The notes under the pieces: generated by a model
What the model was told of the DNA's origin: nothing
Databases searched by the model: none
The model's input: the letters and a program-made list of their open reading frames with translations, nothing else
DNA from: REEB95 sp050729835
GTDB lineage: Bacteria; Pseudomonadota; Alphaproteobacteria; ATCC43930; CGMCC-115725
DNA: 38,642 nt
Direction: 5' to 3'
Assembly (NCBI GenBank): GCA_050729835.1
Contig: JBOHLS010000022.1
Location: 1-38,642 of the forward strand
Part shown: positions 1 to 6,551 of the stretch, piece by piece
Numbering within the stretch: position 1 is the first letter of the stretch
How the letters are laid out: the number at the start of each line of letters is the position of its first letter
Program-made: the position numbers and the translations under genes

Positions 1-57
1 CAGCAATGGCGCAATCAGCGCCCATTCCTCATCCGTCAGATCGAAGCGCGTGCTCAT
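1..57 (-). CDS. IS5-family transposase, N-terminal fragment cut by window edge
   Basis: The minus-strand frame reads MSTRFDLTDEEWALIAPLL, the characteristic opening of IS5-type transposases (the DUF4096 or helix-turn-helix N-terminal region before the DDE catalytic domain). The gene runs leftward out of the window, so its catalytic part and integrity cannot be judged. The ATG at 57 has a strong Shine-Dalgarno (GGAGG, complement of 64-68). That site lies in the loop and stem of a perfect 7-bp hairpin (58-75) directly before the start codon, which suggests translational damping of transposase. Confidence 0.8.
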   Translation of the reverse strand, partial: MSTRFDLTDEEWALIAPLL

Positions 58-75
58 GGTCCACCTCCGTGGACC
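58..75 (-). promoter_or_regulatory. Hairpin covering the transposase ribosome binding site
   Basis: Bases 58-64 (GGTCCAC) and 69-75 (GTGGACC) are perfect inverted repeats with the 4-base loop 65-68. On the minus-strand transcript the loop is GGAG and the next G is in the stem, so the ribosome binding site of the transposase is partly sequestered immediately before the AUG. Similar sequestration is known in other insertion sequences as protection from read-through transcription. Its function here is inference. Confidence 0.5.
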
Positions 76-123
76 TTGAATCACATCGCCCTCAAATTGG
101 GAATCCCTTATTGGGTACAGACC

Positions 124-450
124 CTAGTCACTATGCTTAGTTTTGTAAAACGTTAACTCCCACTGAGGTCCGCGGACTTCGCCGTTCTCTATTGACCAAT
201 AACGGCGAAGTTCCGCAACTTTCAGGTCGTGTTTTAGAGCGATAGAGACTGCTCTAAAACCCTCTGCATGATCTCCAAAGAAGCGCACCGTGGGCTCATG
301 AAATGGGTGTCCATCGCCCCCTTCACACGATTCAAAAGTTTCAATCCCATTTTCCCAAAGCACGCGAACTTCATGGACAATACCGGTGTCTATTTTGCGC
401 TCACCCCGGCTAAAAAAGGGTGGGGGTGCTATCGTTGCTGGCTTAGTCAA
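124..450 (-). CDS. Conserved small hypothetical protein, stop codon at IS junction
   Basis: This 108-residue soluble protein has no signal peptide or membrane segment. Features include a Pro-rich start (IAPPPFF), VRVLWENGIETFESCEGG and HPFHEPTVRFFGD in the middle, and LRRYWSIENGEVRGPQWELTF near the end. I recognise it as a member of a small conserved family of unknown function found in proteobacteria, and I assign no role. The start is TTG at 450, supported by AGGAG six bases upstream. The TAG stop lies in the CTAG that borders the insertion sequence, so the last residues may have been altered by the insertion. The local base composition is AT-richer than the EPS genes. Confidence 0.7.
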   Translation of the reverse strand: MTKPATIAPPPFFSRGERKIDTGIVHEVRVLWENGIETFESCEGGDGHPFHEPTVRFFGDHAEGFRAVSIALKHDLKVAELRRYWSIENGEVRGPQWELTFYKTKHSD

Positions 451-566
451 ATTGGCTCCTAGTTTTCAAACTGGACCATTACCCGGCGCTGACCCGTGTT
501 TACCAATATTAACCAAGATTATCTTTAATCATTATTAAGACGCTTCTTGGGAAGTCTGTTTCTCTA

Positions 567-582
567 TTTGCATTCCTGCAAA
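567..582. promoter_or_regulatory. Dyad TTTGCA-N4-TGCAAA overlapping the -35 box
   Basis: TTTGCA (567-572) and TGCAAA (577-582) are perfect inverted repeats with a 4-base spacer. They overlap the -35 element of the predicted promoter at 568-596. The position suits a repressor operator, but the protein is unknown. Confidence 0.4.
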
Positions 583-596
583 CACGGTGATATATG
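568..596 (+). promoter_or_regulatory. Predicted sigma70-type promoter of the PEP-CTERM-like gene
   Basis: TTGCAT (568-573) and TATATG (591-596) are separated by exactly 17 bases and lie about 60 bases before the start codon at 659, in an AT-rich stretch. The call rests on consensus match and position only. Confidence 0.5.
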
Positions 597-658
597 GTTA
601 ATCCGAAATCGAACATGATTAATCGAGCAGAATGCTCTTCGGTCCGAAGGAGGCATTC

Positions 659-1486
659 ATGCTCGCGTTTTTCCGCCGCTTGGCGCTGGCGCTCGTCGCC
701 TGCACCGCGCTGCTGTTCCCGGCGTTCGGCATCCTGGGCGCGCACCCGGCGGCGGCGGCGACCTGCTCGGCGATCACCGGCGGCAGCGCCGCCGCCAGCA
801 CGATCAACGACTGCAGCGAGATCCTGACCATCACGCAAAGCGGCGGCAACTTCAACGTCGCGGTCAGCTTTCCCAGTAACGGTTCGTCGCTGTCGAACGG
901 CGCGTTCAACTCGAACGGCTACCTGATCGGCGTCGTCAACAGCACCAACGTCGCGATCCAGGATTTGATGCTGATCGGCTCTACCGGCTCGCCGATCTTC
1001 AATACCGTGGCCAGCGAGACGCTGTGCTTCACCAACCTGGCGCCGGGCAACTGCGGCGCGGGCGGCACCAATATCGGCGGCTCGACGACTTCGCCGATCA
1101 ACCATGCGACCTACACGATCACCGGCAACGAGGGCAAAATCCTCGGCAACAGCGACATCGTCTATTTCACCAGCATCGGCTCGGGCAATTCGACCCTCAA
1201 CAACCAGGGCGACGTCGTCTTCGATGGCGGCTTGCCGGCCGGCTTCACCGCCGAATTCGCGTTGACCAACCTTCCGCAAGGCGCCGTCTGCGTCACCAAC
1301 GCCGCCGGCCAGTGCATTCCTTCCGTCAACGAGCCGGCCACGCTGTTCCTCTTCGGCAGCGGCCTGCTCGTCGTTTTCGAGATGAGGCGACGCCGGTTCG
1401 CGCCGCGGTCGCGCGGCCGCAGGATCCGCTGGGAACGAAGAATCACATCCGACTGTATCGCTTTGGCGCCGAATACCTTTGAGTGA
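659..1486 (+). CDS. Secreted PEP-CTERM-like surface protein
   Basis: This is a 275-residue protein. The ATG at 659 follows a strong Shine-Dalgarno AAGGAGG (647-653), which favours it over an in-frame ATG at 632. Residues 1-34 form a signal peptide (FFRRLALALVACTALLF then HPAAAA). The mature part is Gly/Ser/Thr/Asn-rich and low in charge. Near the C-terminus stands NEPATLFLFGSGLLVVFEMRRRR: a near-PEP motif, a hydrophobic helix and an Arg cluster, the tripartite PEP-CTERM sorting signal that exosortases process. Two things are odd: the first Pro of PEP is Asn, and about 30 basic residues follow the Arg cluster where such proteins normally end. No exosortase gene is visible here. The role is probably in the extracellular matrix, which is inference from the family's link with EPS loci. 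Confidence 0.75.
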   Translation: MLAFFRRLALALVACTALLFPAFGILGAHPAAAATCSAITGGSAAASTINDCSEILTITQSGGNFNVAVSFPSNGSSLSNGAFNSNGYLIGVVNSTNVAIQDLMLIGSTGSPIFNTVASETLCFTNLAPGNCGAGGTNIGGSTTSPINHATYTITGNEGKILGNSDIVYFTSIGSGNSTLNNQGDVVFDGGLPAGFTAEFALTNLPQGAVCVTNAAGQCIPSVNEPATLFLFGSGLLVVFEMRRRRFAPRSRGRRIRWERRITSDCIALAPNTFE

Positions 1487-1549
1487 CTGCAACCAACATG
1501 CGAGCTTTTGCCAGGATTTTAACCATGATGATCTTGCCGGAGACCCGCC

Positions 1550-3838
1550 GTGGCTGAAATGGACCACCTGATTCGGGCGGCGCGCACCACGTCGCCTTTG
1601 ATCCAGCACACCGGGGGCGTCGAACAGCTCCAGCAGGTCAATCCCCAGGCCGGTCCGCCGCCCGCGGCGCCCTGCCCGCCGCAACCCTGCGCTACGGCCC
1701 AGCCCGGTCCGCCGGTCGGTCCGCCGATCGCCGTGCACGAGCCGGCGGCCGGCGAGCACATCGTCGTTCCGATCGTCCCCAACCAGCCGCTGACCTTCGA
1801 CTTCAATCCGCTCGACCTCAAGGCGACGGAGCAGCATAGCGACGTCATCCTGACCTTCCCCGACGGCGCACAGATCACGCTGCACGACGTCATCGGCCCG
1901 TGCGGCCCGCAGCCGGTCCCGCTCGAGCTGCCCGACGGCACGGTGATCACGGCAAGCGAGCTGCTCCAGGCGTTCCACTTGTCGCTGGCCGGCCCGTGCG
2001 GTGTGCCGGTGCTGAACCAGATCAATCCCACCGCCGGCCCGCTCGTCGAGAACACCGGCTTTGCCACCTCGCCCTTCGACGTCGGCGGCATCGGCCCGGG
2101 CCTCTTCCCTGACGGCCCGCTGGCGCCGACCGGCTTCGGCTACACCCACGAGTTCCTGACAGGCGTCGGCGGCGGCAATTCGACGCCGCCGGGTCCACCG
2201 GGCCCACCCACGCCGCCGCCGCCCGGCACCTTCCTCCAAGACCCTACCGACATCGATGTGCACAATTATTTCCTCGGCAGCAGCGCGCCGGCTCCGCACA
2301 ATGTCGGCGGCACGAACTACACGGTCGATCAGATGGGCAACTACATCACCGAGGTGGTGTCGTCGTCGCCCGCCGCTTTCATCGAGGGCTTTTGGACACC
2401 GGGTTCGCCGCCACCCGCCTTCGGCACGCACGCCAATCCGGGTGGGACGCTCACCGGCCAGTTCGGCACCTTCACCATGGATGCGGCCGGCAACTACGAC
2501 TATCAGCTGTCGGCGGCCAGCGAGCACACTCTGTCGCAGCTCGGCACCGATCTTATGTCGCAGGCGGTCAACCAGCCGTTCCACACCTACCAGCCCGGCT
2601 TTCAGGACATGTTTGACGTTGCCACCAGTAACGGCTTCGAGAGCGTGGGGGCGACGCCGGCCGACATCAAGCAGATCGAGTTCGATTTCCACGCCGCCAA
2701 CGTGGCGTCGACGGCGGCCGCGGTCGGCGTCAGCCCGCCGCCCACGAGCGCGACGGAGCTGCTGCTGACCTATACCGACGCGGTCGACCCGGCACATTCG
2801 TTTCAGCAACTGGTCAGCGTCGACACCGCCGGCAACGTCACGGTGACGCCGGAATCGACCACGGTGGTGCAACCGAATGATCCGGCGCTGGTGAGCCTCG
2901 AATACCTGTCGGGCTTCGGCGCCACGGTCTCGAACGTGTCAATCGAAGGCGAGCAATTCAGCATCAATGCGACGCTCGACTCGACGCAACACGCCTATGC
3001 CGCGGTGATCAACCCGACGCTCGACGGCCTCGGCGATCCCGGCGACACCGGCAGCGCCAGCGCCGCCGGCGCATCGCAGGACACCGCCGCCACCAGCGCG
3101 GCGCTGACCAGCACGACCGCTTTCAACGACGCGGCATTAAGCGGGATCAACGGCACGTTCGGCTATCTCTTCGACGACACTGCGGCGACGTCGGGCGCCT
3201 CGGCGACCGGCGCCGGCAATGCCGACGTCATCAATTTCGACGGGCCGGCCGGCACCAACATCGCGCTCACCGGCTCGTCGGTCGCCGGCAGCACCAATGT
3301 CTTCGAGTGGTCGAGCGCGGCACTGCTGTCGAGCACCGTCGGCAATACGCCCGGCTTGACGATCGACGGTGGCAGCGGCAACGGCCTCAACGTGCTCGAA
3401 ATCGAAAGCGCGACGGCGCAGAACCTCGACTTCACCTCGACGCTGAGCAGCGACCCGACCACCGGCAACGTCAAGAACGTCGAGGTCTTCGATTTGACCG
3501 ACGGCGCGCATTCGGGCGTCGCCAACAGCATCACCCTTACGGCCGACGACGTCTTCCAGTTGGCGCAGCACGAGCCGACAGCGATCCAGAACGCGGGCGG
3601 CGCGGCGGCATTGTGGATCCTGGGCAATGCCAACAACGACACGGTGAACCTGGCCGGCACGGGTTCGACCTGGACGCAGATCAGTCAGCCCGTGACGCAG
3701 GTCGGACAGGGCGGCGGCAACCCGACCCAGATGGTCGGCTTCACCGAATACGCCGCGACCACCACTGGTGGCCAGACTGTGCACGTCTACGTCGCAAATG
3801 CCATTGCCACGAACCCCGGCCACGTCGTGCCTCACTGA
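1550..3838 (+). CDS. Large Pro/Gly-rich adhesin-like extracellular protein
   Basis: This is a 762-residue acidic protein without a classical signal peptide. The GTG start at 1550 has GGAG at 1539-1542; an ATG at 1559 is the alternative. Residues 1-70 are Pro/Gln-rich. Residues about 75-150 (IVVPIVPNQPLTFDF, VILTFPDGAQITLHD) resemble the N-terminal retention region of Bap/LapA-type adhesins. GPCG occurs twice. A collagen-like Pro/Gly linker lies near 208-226. GTLTGQFGTFTMDAAGNYDY (near 300) resembles a VCBS or cadherin-like strand pair. The last 200 residues (LTADDVFQL, ILGNANNDTVNLAGTG) look like the C-terminal region of type I secreted adhesins, although no RTX nonapeptide array is present. 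I infer a type I secreted biofilm protein. No type I transporter is in the window. Confidence 0.65.
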   Translation: MAEMDHLIRAARTTSPLIQHTGGVEQLQQVNPQAGPPPAAPCPPQPCATAQPGPPVGPPIAVHEPAAGEHIVVPIVPNQPLTFDFNPLDLKATEQHSDVILTFPDGAQITLHDVIGPCGPQPVPLELPDGTVITASELLQAFHLSLAGPCGVPVLNQINPTAGPLVENTGFATSPFDVGGIGPGLFPDGPLAPTGFGYTHEFLTGVGGGNSTPPGPPGPPTPPPPGTFLQDPTDIDVHNYFLGSSAPAPHNVGGTNYTVDQMGNYITEVVSSSPAAFIEGFWTPGSPPPAFGTHANPGGTLTGQFGTFTMDAAGNYDYQLSAASEHTLSQLGTDLMSQAVNQPFHTYQPGFQDMFDVATSNGFESVGATPADIKQIEFDFHAANVASTAAAVGVSPPPTSATELLLTYTDAVDPAHSFQQLVSVDTAGNVTVTPESTTVVQPNDPALVSLEYLSGFGATVSNVSIEGEQFSINATLDSTQHAYAAVINPTLDGLGDPGDTGSASAAGASQDTAATSAALTSTTAFNDAALSGINGTFGYLFDDTAATSGASATGAGNADVINFDGPAGTNIALTGSSVAGSTNVFEWSSAALLSSTVGNTPGLTIDGGSGNGLNVLEIESATAQNLDFTSTLSSDPTTGNVKNVEVFDLTDGAHSGVANSITLTADDVFQLAQHEPTAIQNAGGAAALWILGNANNDTVNLAGTGSTWTQISQPVTQVGQGGGNPTQMVGFTEYAATTTGGQTVHVYVANAIATNPGHVVPH

Positions 3839-3884
3839 CGCGCACGCGCGACCGACGCCATCGGCCCGCTAGCGACAAATTTGT

Positions 3885-3930
3885 GGCCGATCCGCCTGGC
3901 AAATATGCCACAGTGGCGGATAGATCGGCC
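3885..3930. repeat. Compound inverted repeat between adhesin and beta-barrel genes
   Basis: GGCCGATCCGCC (3885-3896) can pair with the arm at 3915-3930 (GGCGG, then a 4-base bulge ATAG, then ATCGGCC). Inside it TGGCA (3897-3901) and TGCCA (3906-3910) form a second perfect stem with loop AATA. No T-run follows. It could be a transcript-stabilising or attenuating structure, or a protein-binding cruciform. Confidence 0.4.
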
Positions 3931-4027
3931 GCCACTGGCGTGCCAGCCTATCCAAGCACGTCGGCGGTTCTTTACAATCTGGCCCTTCTGCTGCTCTGAA
4001 TGCCCACAAACAAGGGGGATACCGCGC

Positions 4028-5320
4028 ATGCACAAGTGGGGGATCGCTCTCCTCGCGGGAATCGCGCTAACCGCCTCGAACCACGCCGCCATTGCCCAGA
4101 TCATCGGCCTTGAAGCGCCGGAAGCGACGGTGCCGCAGCGCCAAAGCGTCCTGCAGCAGCCGCGGCCCGACTATGACCCGGTCGGCGCGCGCATCGGCGA
4201 TTTCTTCCTCTATCCCAGCTCCGAGCTCGAGGAGTTCTGGGACTCCAACGTCTTTGCCAGCGAGTCGAACGCCAAAGGCGACTTCTACACCTCGGCGCGG
4301 CCGGCGGTTTCGCTGCTGTCCGACTGGGGCAGCAGCGCGCTCAATTTCCTCGCCAACGGCGAAATCCGCCGCTACGCCGACCAGGTGAGCGAGAACCAGA
4401 CCAATTACAGCCTGGTCACCAATGGCCGGCTCGACATCCTGCATGGCGAGTATCTGAGCGGTGCGATCGGCTTCCAGAACGCGCACGAAGATCGCGAATC
4501 GTTGAGCTCGGTGTCGACCCAGACCCATCCGACCGAATACCAGCAGACCAGCGGCCTGCTCAAATTCGATCGCGAGCGCGGCGTGCTCGGCCTGCAGGCG
4601 AACGCCGGCGTCGATTATTACAATTATAACGACGCGTTCACGAATTCGGGCACGCTTCTGCGCGAAACCGACCGCAACCGCATCGAGATTCACGGCGGCC
4701 CCCGCCTCAGCTACGAGATCGTTCCCGGCTATCACGCCTTCATCGCCGGCGATGCCAACAGCCGCATCTACCAGTCGACCTTCGACAGCTCGGGCATCAA
4801 GCGCTCGTCGCACGGCTTCGAGACCGACGTCGGCACCGCATTCCAGATCACGCCGCTGATCACCGGCGAAGCGTTCGTCGGCTATCTGCAACAGAACTAC
4901 GACGATTCGCAGCTCAGCACGATCCATAGCCCCGGATTTGGCGGCAACCTGTTGTGGAACGTCACCCAGGCGACGTCCATCCGCGCCAAAGTCTCGCGCA
5001 CCGTCCAGGAGGTTGACTTCTTCGGCAACACAGCCCCAGAGACCGTCACCTCGTTTCTCGAGACCCAGGCCGGCATATCGGTCGAGCAAGAGGTCCTGCG
5101 CAATGTCCTGCTCTCCGGCGGCGCCAGCCTGACGTCGGACGATTTCCGGGGCACGTCGCGCACCGACAATATCGCCGAAGGCGATCTCGGGCTGACTTAC
5201 CTGCTCAATCGCATGTGGCGCGCCGGGCTCGACGTGTCGTACCAGTCGCGCACGTCCAACGTCTCGGGCGTTTCCTACAATCGCGCGCTGATCGGCGCCA
5301 AGCTGCGGCTGCAATACTGA
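4028..5320 (+). CDS. Outer-membrane beta-barrel protein (BBP2/EPS-associated type)
   Basis: This is a 430-residue protein. The ATG at 4028 follows AAGGGGGA about ten bases upstream. The signal peptide is residues 1-24 (MHKWGIALLAGIALTAS to AIAQ). After a linker the protein has alternating amphipathic strands with many aromatic residues, such as FFLYPSSELEEFWDSNVF, ALNFLANGEIRRYAD and YHAFIAGDANSRIYQS. It ends in LRLQY, a C-terminal aromatic residue as expected for BAM-assembled barrels. The EFWDSNVFAS motif near residue 75 is typical of the putative beta-barrel porin 2 family found in capsule and EPS clusters. Together with the short Wza at 28392-29090, I infer that it may provide the outer-membrane passage for the polymer. 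Confidence 0.75.
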   Translation: MHKWGIALLAGIALTASNHAAIAQIIGLEAPEATVPQRQSVLQQPRPDYDPVGARIGDFFLYPSSELEEFWDSNVFASESNAKGDFYTSARPAVSLLSDWGSSALNFLANGEIRRYADQVSENQTNYSLVTNGRLDILHGEYLSGAIGFQNAHEDRESLSSVSTQTHPTEYQQTSGLLKFDRERGVLGLQANAGVDYYNYNDAFTNSGTLLRETDRNRIEIHGGPRLSYEIVPGYHAFIAGDANSRIYQSTFDSSGIKRSSHGFETDVGTAFQITPLITGEAFVGYLQQNYDDSQLSTIHSPGFGGNLLWNVTQATSIRAKVSRTVQEVDFFGNTAPETVTSFLETQAGISVEQEVLRNVLLSGGASLTSDDFRGTSRTDNIAEGDLGLTYLLNRMWRAGLDVSYQSRTSNVSGVSYNRALIGAKLRLQY

Positions 5321-5350
5321 TATAGCAGGCTGCTGAAAACGATCTTACCA

Positions 5351-5475
5351 TCGTCACCGCAAGGCCGCGAAGCAGCCCTGGCGGTCCAGAAACGTACCGC
5401 CATTCCTCGCAAGCTGAGGAAGATTGGGGTGGGCTGGATTGCCGCGTCGGCCTCCGGCCTCCTCGCAATGACCGT
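5351..5475. repeat. Palindromic dispersed repeat
   Basis: The two ends are imperfect inverted copies of each other. The left end reads CGTCACCGCAAGGCCGCGAA and ends at GGTCCAG; the right end, read on the complement, is CGGTCATTGCGAGGAGGCC and ends at GGCAATCCAG. The 'gtcattgcgagga ... gcaatccag' signature is a common small palindromic intergenic repeat in alphaproteobacterial genomes. It fills the gap between two genes that end toward each other (5320 plus, 5496 minus). The left arm is more decayed than the right. Confidence 0.65.
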
Positions 5476-5495
5476 GCTGTGTATTTGTCAATGCT

Positions 5496-6347
5496 CTAGA
5501 GCCGGCGCAGCACGGCTTCGATCCGCGCGCAGAGCGGCTCCGCCTCCTCGTCGGCGACGAAGAGGAAATTGTTGATATAGCGCTCGAATTCCGCCCTCGC
5601 CACGCCGGCGTGGAAGCCGGCGATGTCCGCCGGCCGCTGCATCGTGGCGGCATCGAAGGCCTCGACCGCCGCGACGGCGACGCCGCGCAGGAAATAACCG
5701 CGATAGTTGAAGCGCCGGAGGAACGCGTAGATGCGCGCCAGGGCGCCGGGCGTGCGGCGTTCCTCGATCTCGACCAAGAGGCGCGGGCGGCAGCGGGCGA
5801 TGGTCCGCGCCGCACCGTCGAGCACCGCCTCTTCGTGGCCTTCGACGTCGATCTTGATGAAGCCGGCTGGGCCGGCGAAGACATCGTCGAGAGGCCGCGT
5901 CGGCACTTCGATCTCCTTGAAGCCCGCGTCCGCCGGCGCGCCGCCGTTCACGCCGTTCAGACTGGCAAGCCCGGTGACCGGCACGCCGCCGACAAGCGGG
6001 ATGCGCAAGACCGCGACCCCGGCTTCGCGCGACAGGGCGATATTGCGCACGACAACACGCGGCGCGAATTTCCACGCCAGCGCCTCGGCGAGCCACGGTA
6101 CCGGCTCGAAGGCATAGACCCGCCGCGCATGGCGTTTCATGAAATGCACGTAGCTGCCCTCGTTGGCGCCGACATCGATCGCGTCGCGATCACGCAGGCA
6201 AAGGTGGCGCATGAGCCGCAGCTCGCGTTCGCCGTGTTTCTCGAAATAGCGCGCTTCGCGCCAGAGCAGCAGCGGTCTCGGGCACAAGCTGCGTGCCGCC
6301 GATTTGGTACGGCGCAACAAATCGTCCTGCGCGACAACGCCATCCAT
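5496..6347 (-). CDS. FkbM-family SAM-dependent methyltransferase
   Basis: This is a 283-residue protein from the ATG at 6347; a TTG at 6356 in the same frame is possible, and neither has a clear ribosome binding site. Motif I of the Rossmann fold is AIDVGANEGSYVHF (near residues 56-69), followed by VYAFEPVPW. The FkbM hallmark FIKIDVEGHEEAVLDGA lies near residue 165, then LLVEIEE. The family O-methylates sugars and polyketides, and in EPS loci it typically decorates the repeat unit. It is encoded alone on the minus strand between plus-strand blocks, with the palindromic repeat just downstream. The substrate is unknown. Confidence 0.85.
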   Translation of the reverse strand: MDGVVAQDDLLRRTKSAARSLCPRPLLLWREARYFEKHGERELRLMRHLCLRDRDAIDVGANEGSYVHFMKRHARRVYAFEPVPWLAEALAWKFAPRVVVRNIALSREAGVAVLRIPLVGGVPVTGLASLNGVNGGAPADAGFKEIEVPTRPLDDVFAGPAGFIKIDVEGHEEAVLDGAARTIARCRPRLLVEIEERRTPGALARIYAFLRRFNYRGYFLRGVAVAAVEAFDAATMQRPADIAGFHAGVARAEFERYINNFLFVADEEAEPLCARIEAVLRRL

Positions 6348-6551
6348 GAGAGGCAACCCAGCGGCGGGGGCCGCACTAGAACAGCCGCAAACGGCGAAAG
6401 CCAGTGGTCGTTGCGTGACCAGCAGACCGACACAGTTTGATCACTCGCCCGCCGGCCGGTGGCCGGCTTCAGTGATTCAATGCCGGGGCAGCGGTCCGGC
6501 GCGGTGGTAGTTTGTGTGCGCCGCAAGCGGCGCGGAAGGAGTCGGCGGCAA

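Larger units (their letters stand above)
1..124 (-). mobile_element. End of an IS5-family insertion sequence (partial)
   Basis: The first 57 bases encode, on the minus strand, the N-terminus typical of IS5-family transposases. The 67 bases between its start codon and position 124 look like the element's left end. Reading inward from 124 the sequence begins GGGTCTGTACCC, a plausible terminal inverted repeat, and it is followed outside by CTAG (124-127), which fits the YTAR/TA target preference of IS5 relatives. The other end lies outside the window, so neither the terminal repeat nor the target duplication can be confirmed. Confidence 0.65.
451..658. other. AT-rich divergent intergenic region
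   Basis: This region separates the minus-strand hypothetical gene from the plus-strand PEP-CTERM-like gene. It is visibly richer in A+T than the rest of the window (several AATATT, TTAATC and ATTATTAA stretches). It holds a sigma70-like promoter for the plus-strand gene and a dyad over its -35 box. I see no gene in it. Confidence 0.6.

Noticed and set aside
509..2872. Very long open frame on the minus strand opposite the surface-protein genes
   Set aside because: Its sequence is Arg/Gly/Ala-rich with no motif, as expected of the antisense of high-GC genes. The plus strand has strong ribosome sites, a signal peptide and recognisable domains.
5354..5884. Minus-strand open frame ending in the palindromic repeat
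   Set aside because: It overlaps the FkbM gene in another frame. Its HCEEAGGRRGNPAHP-type segment is the known artefact of translating this repeat family.
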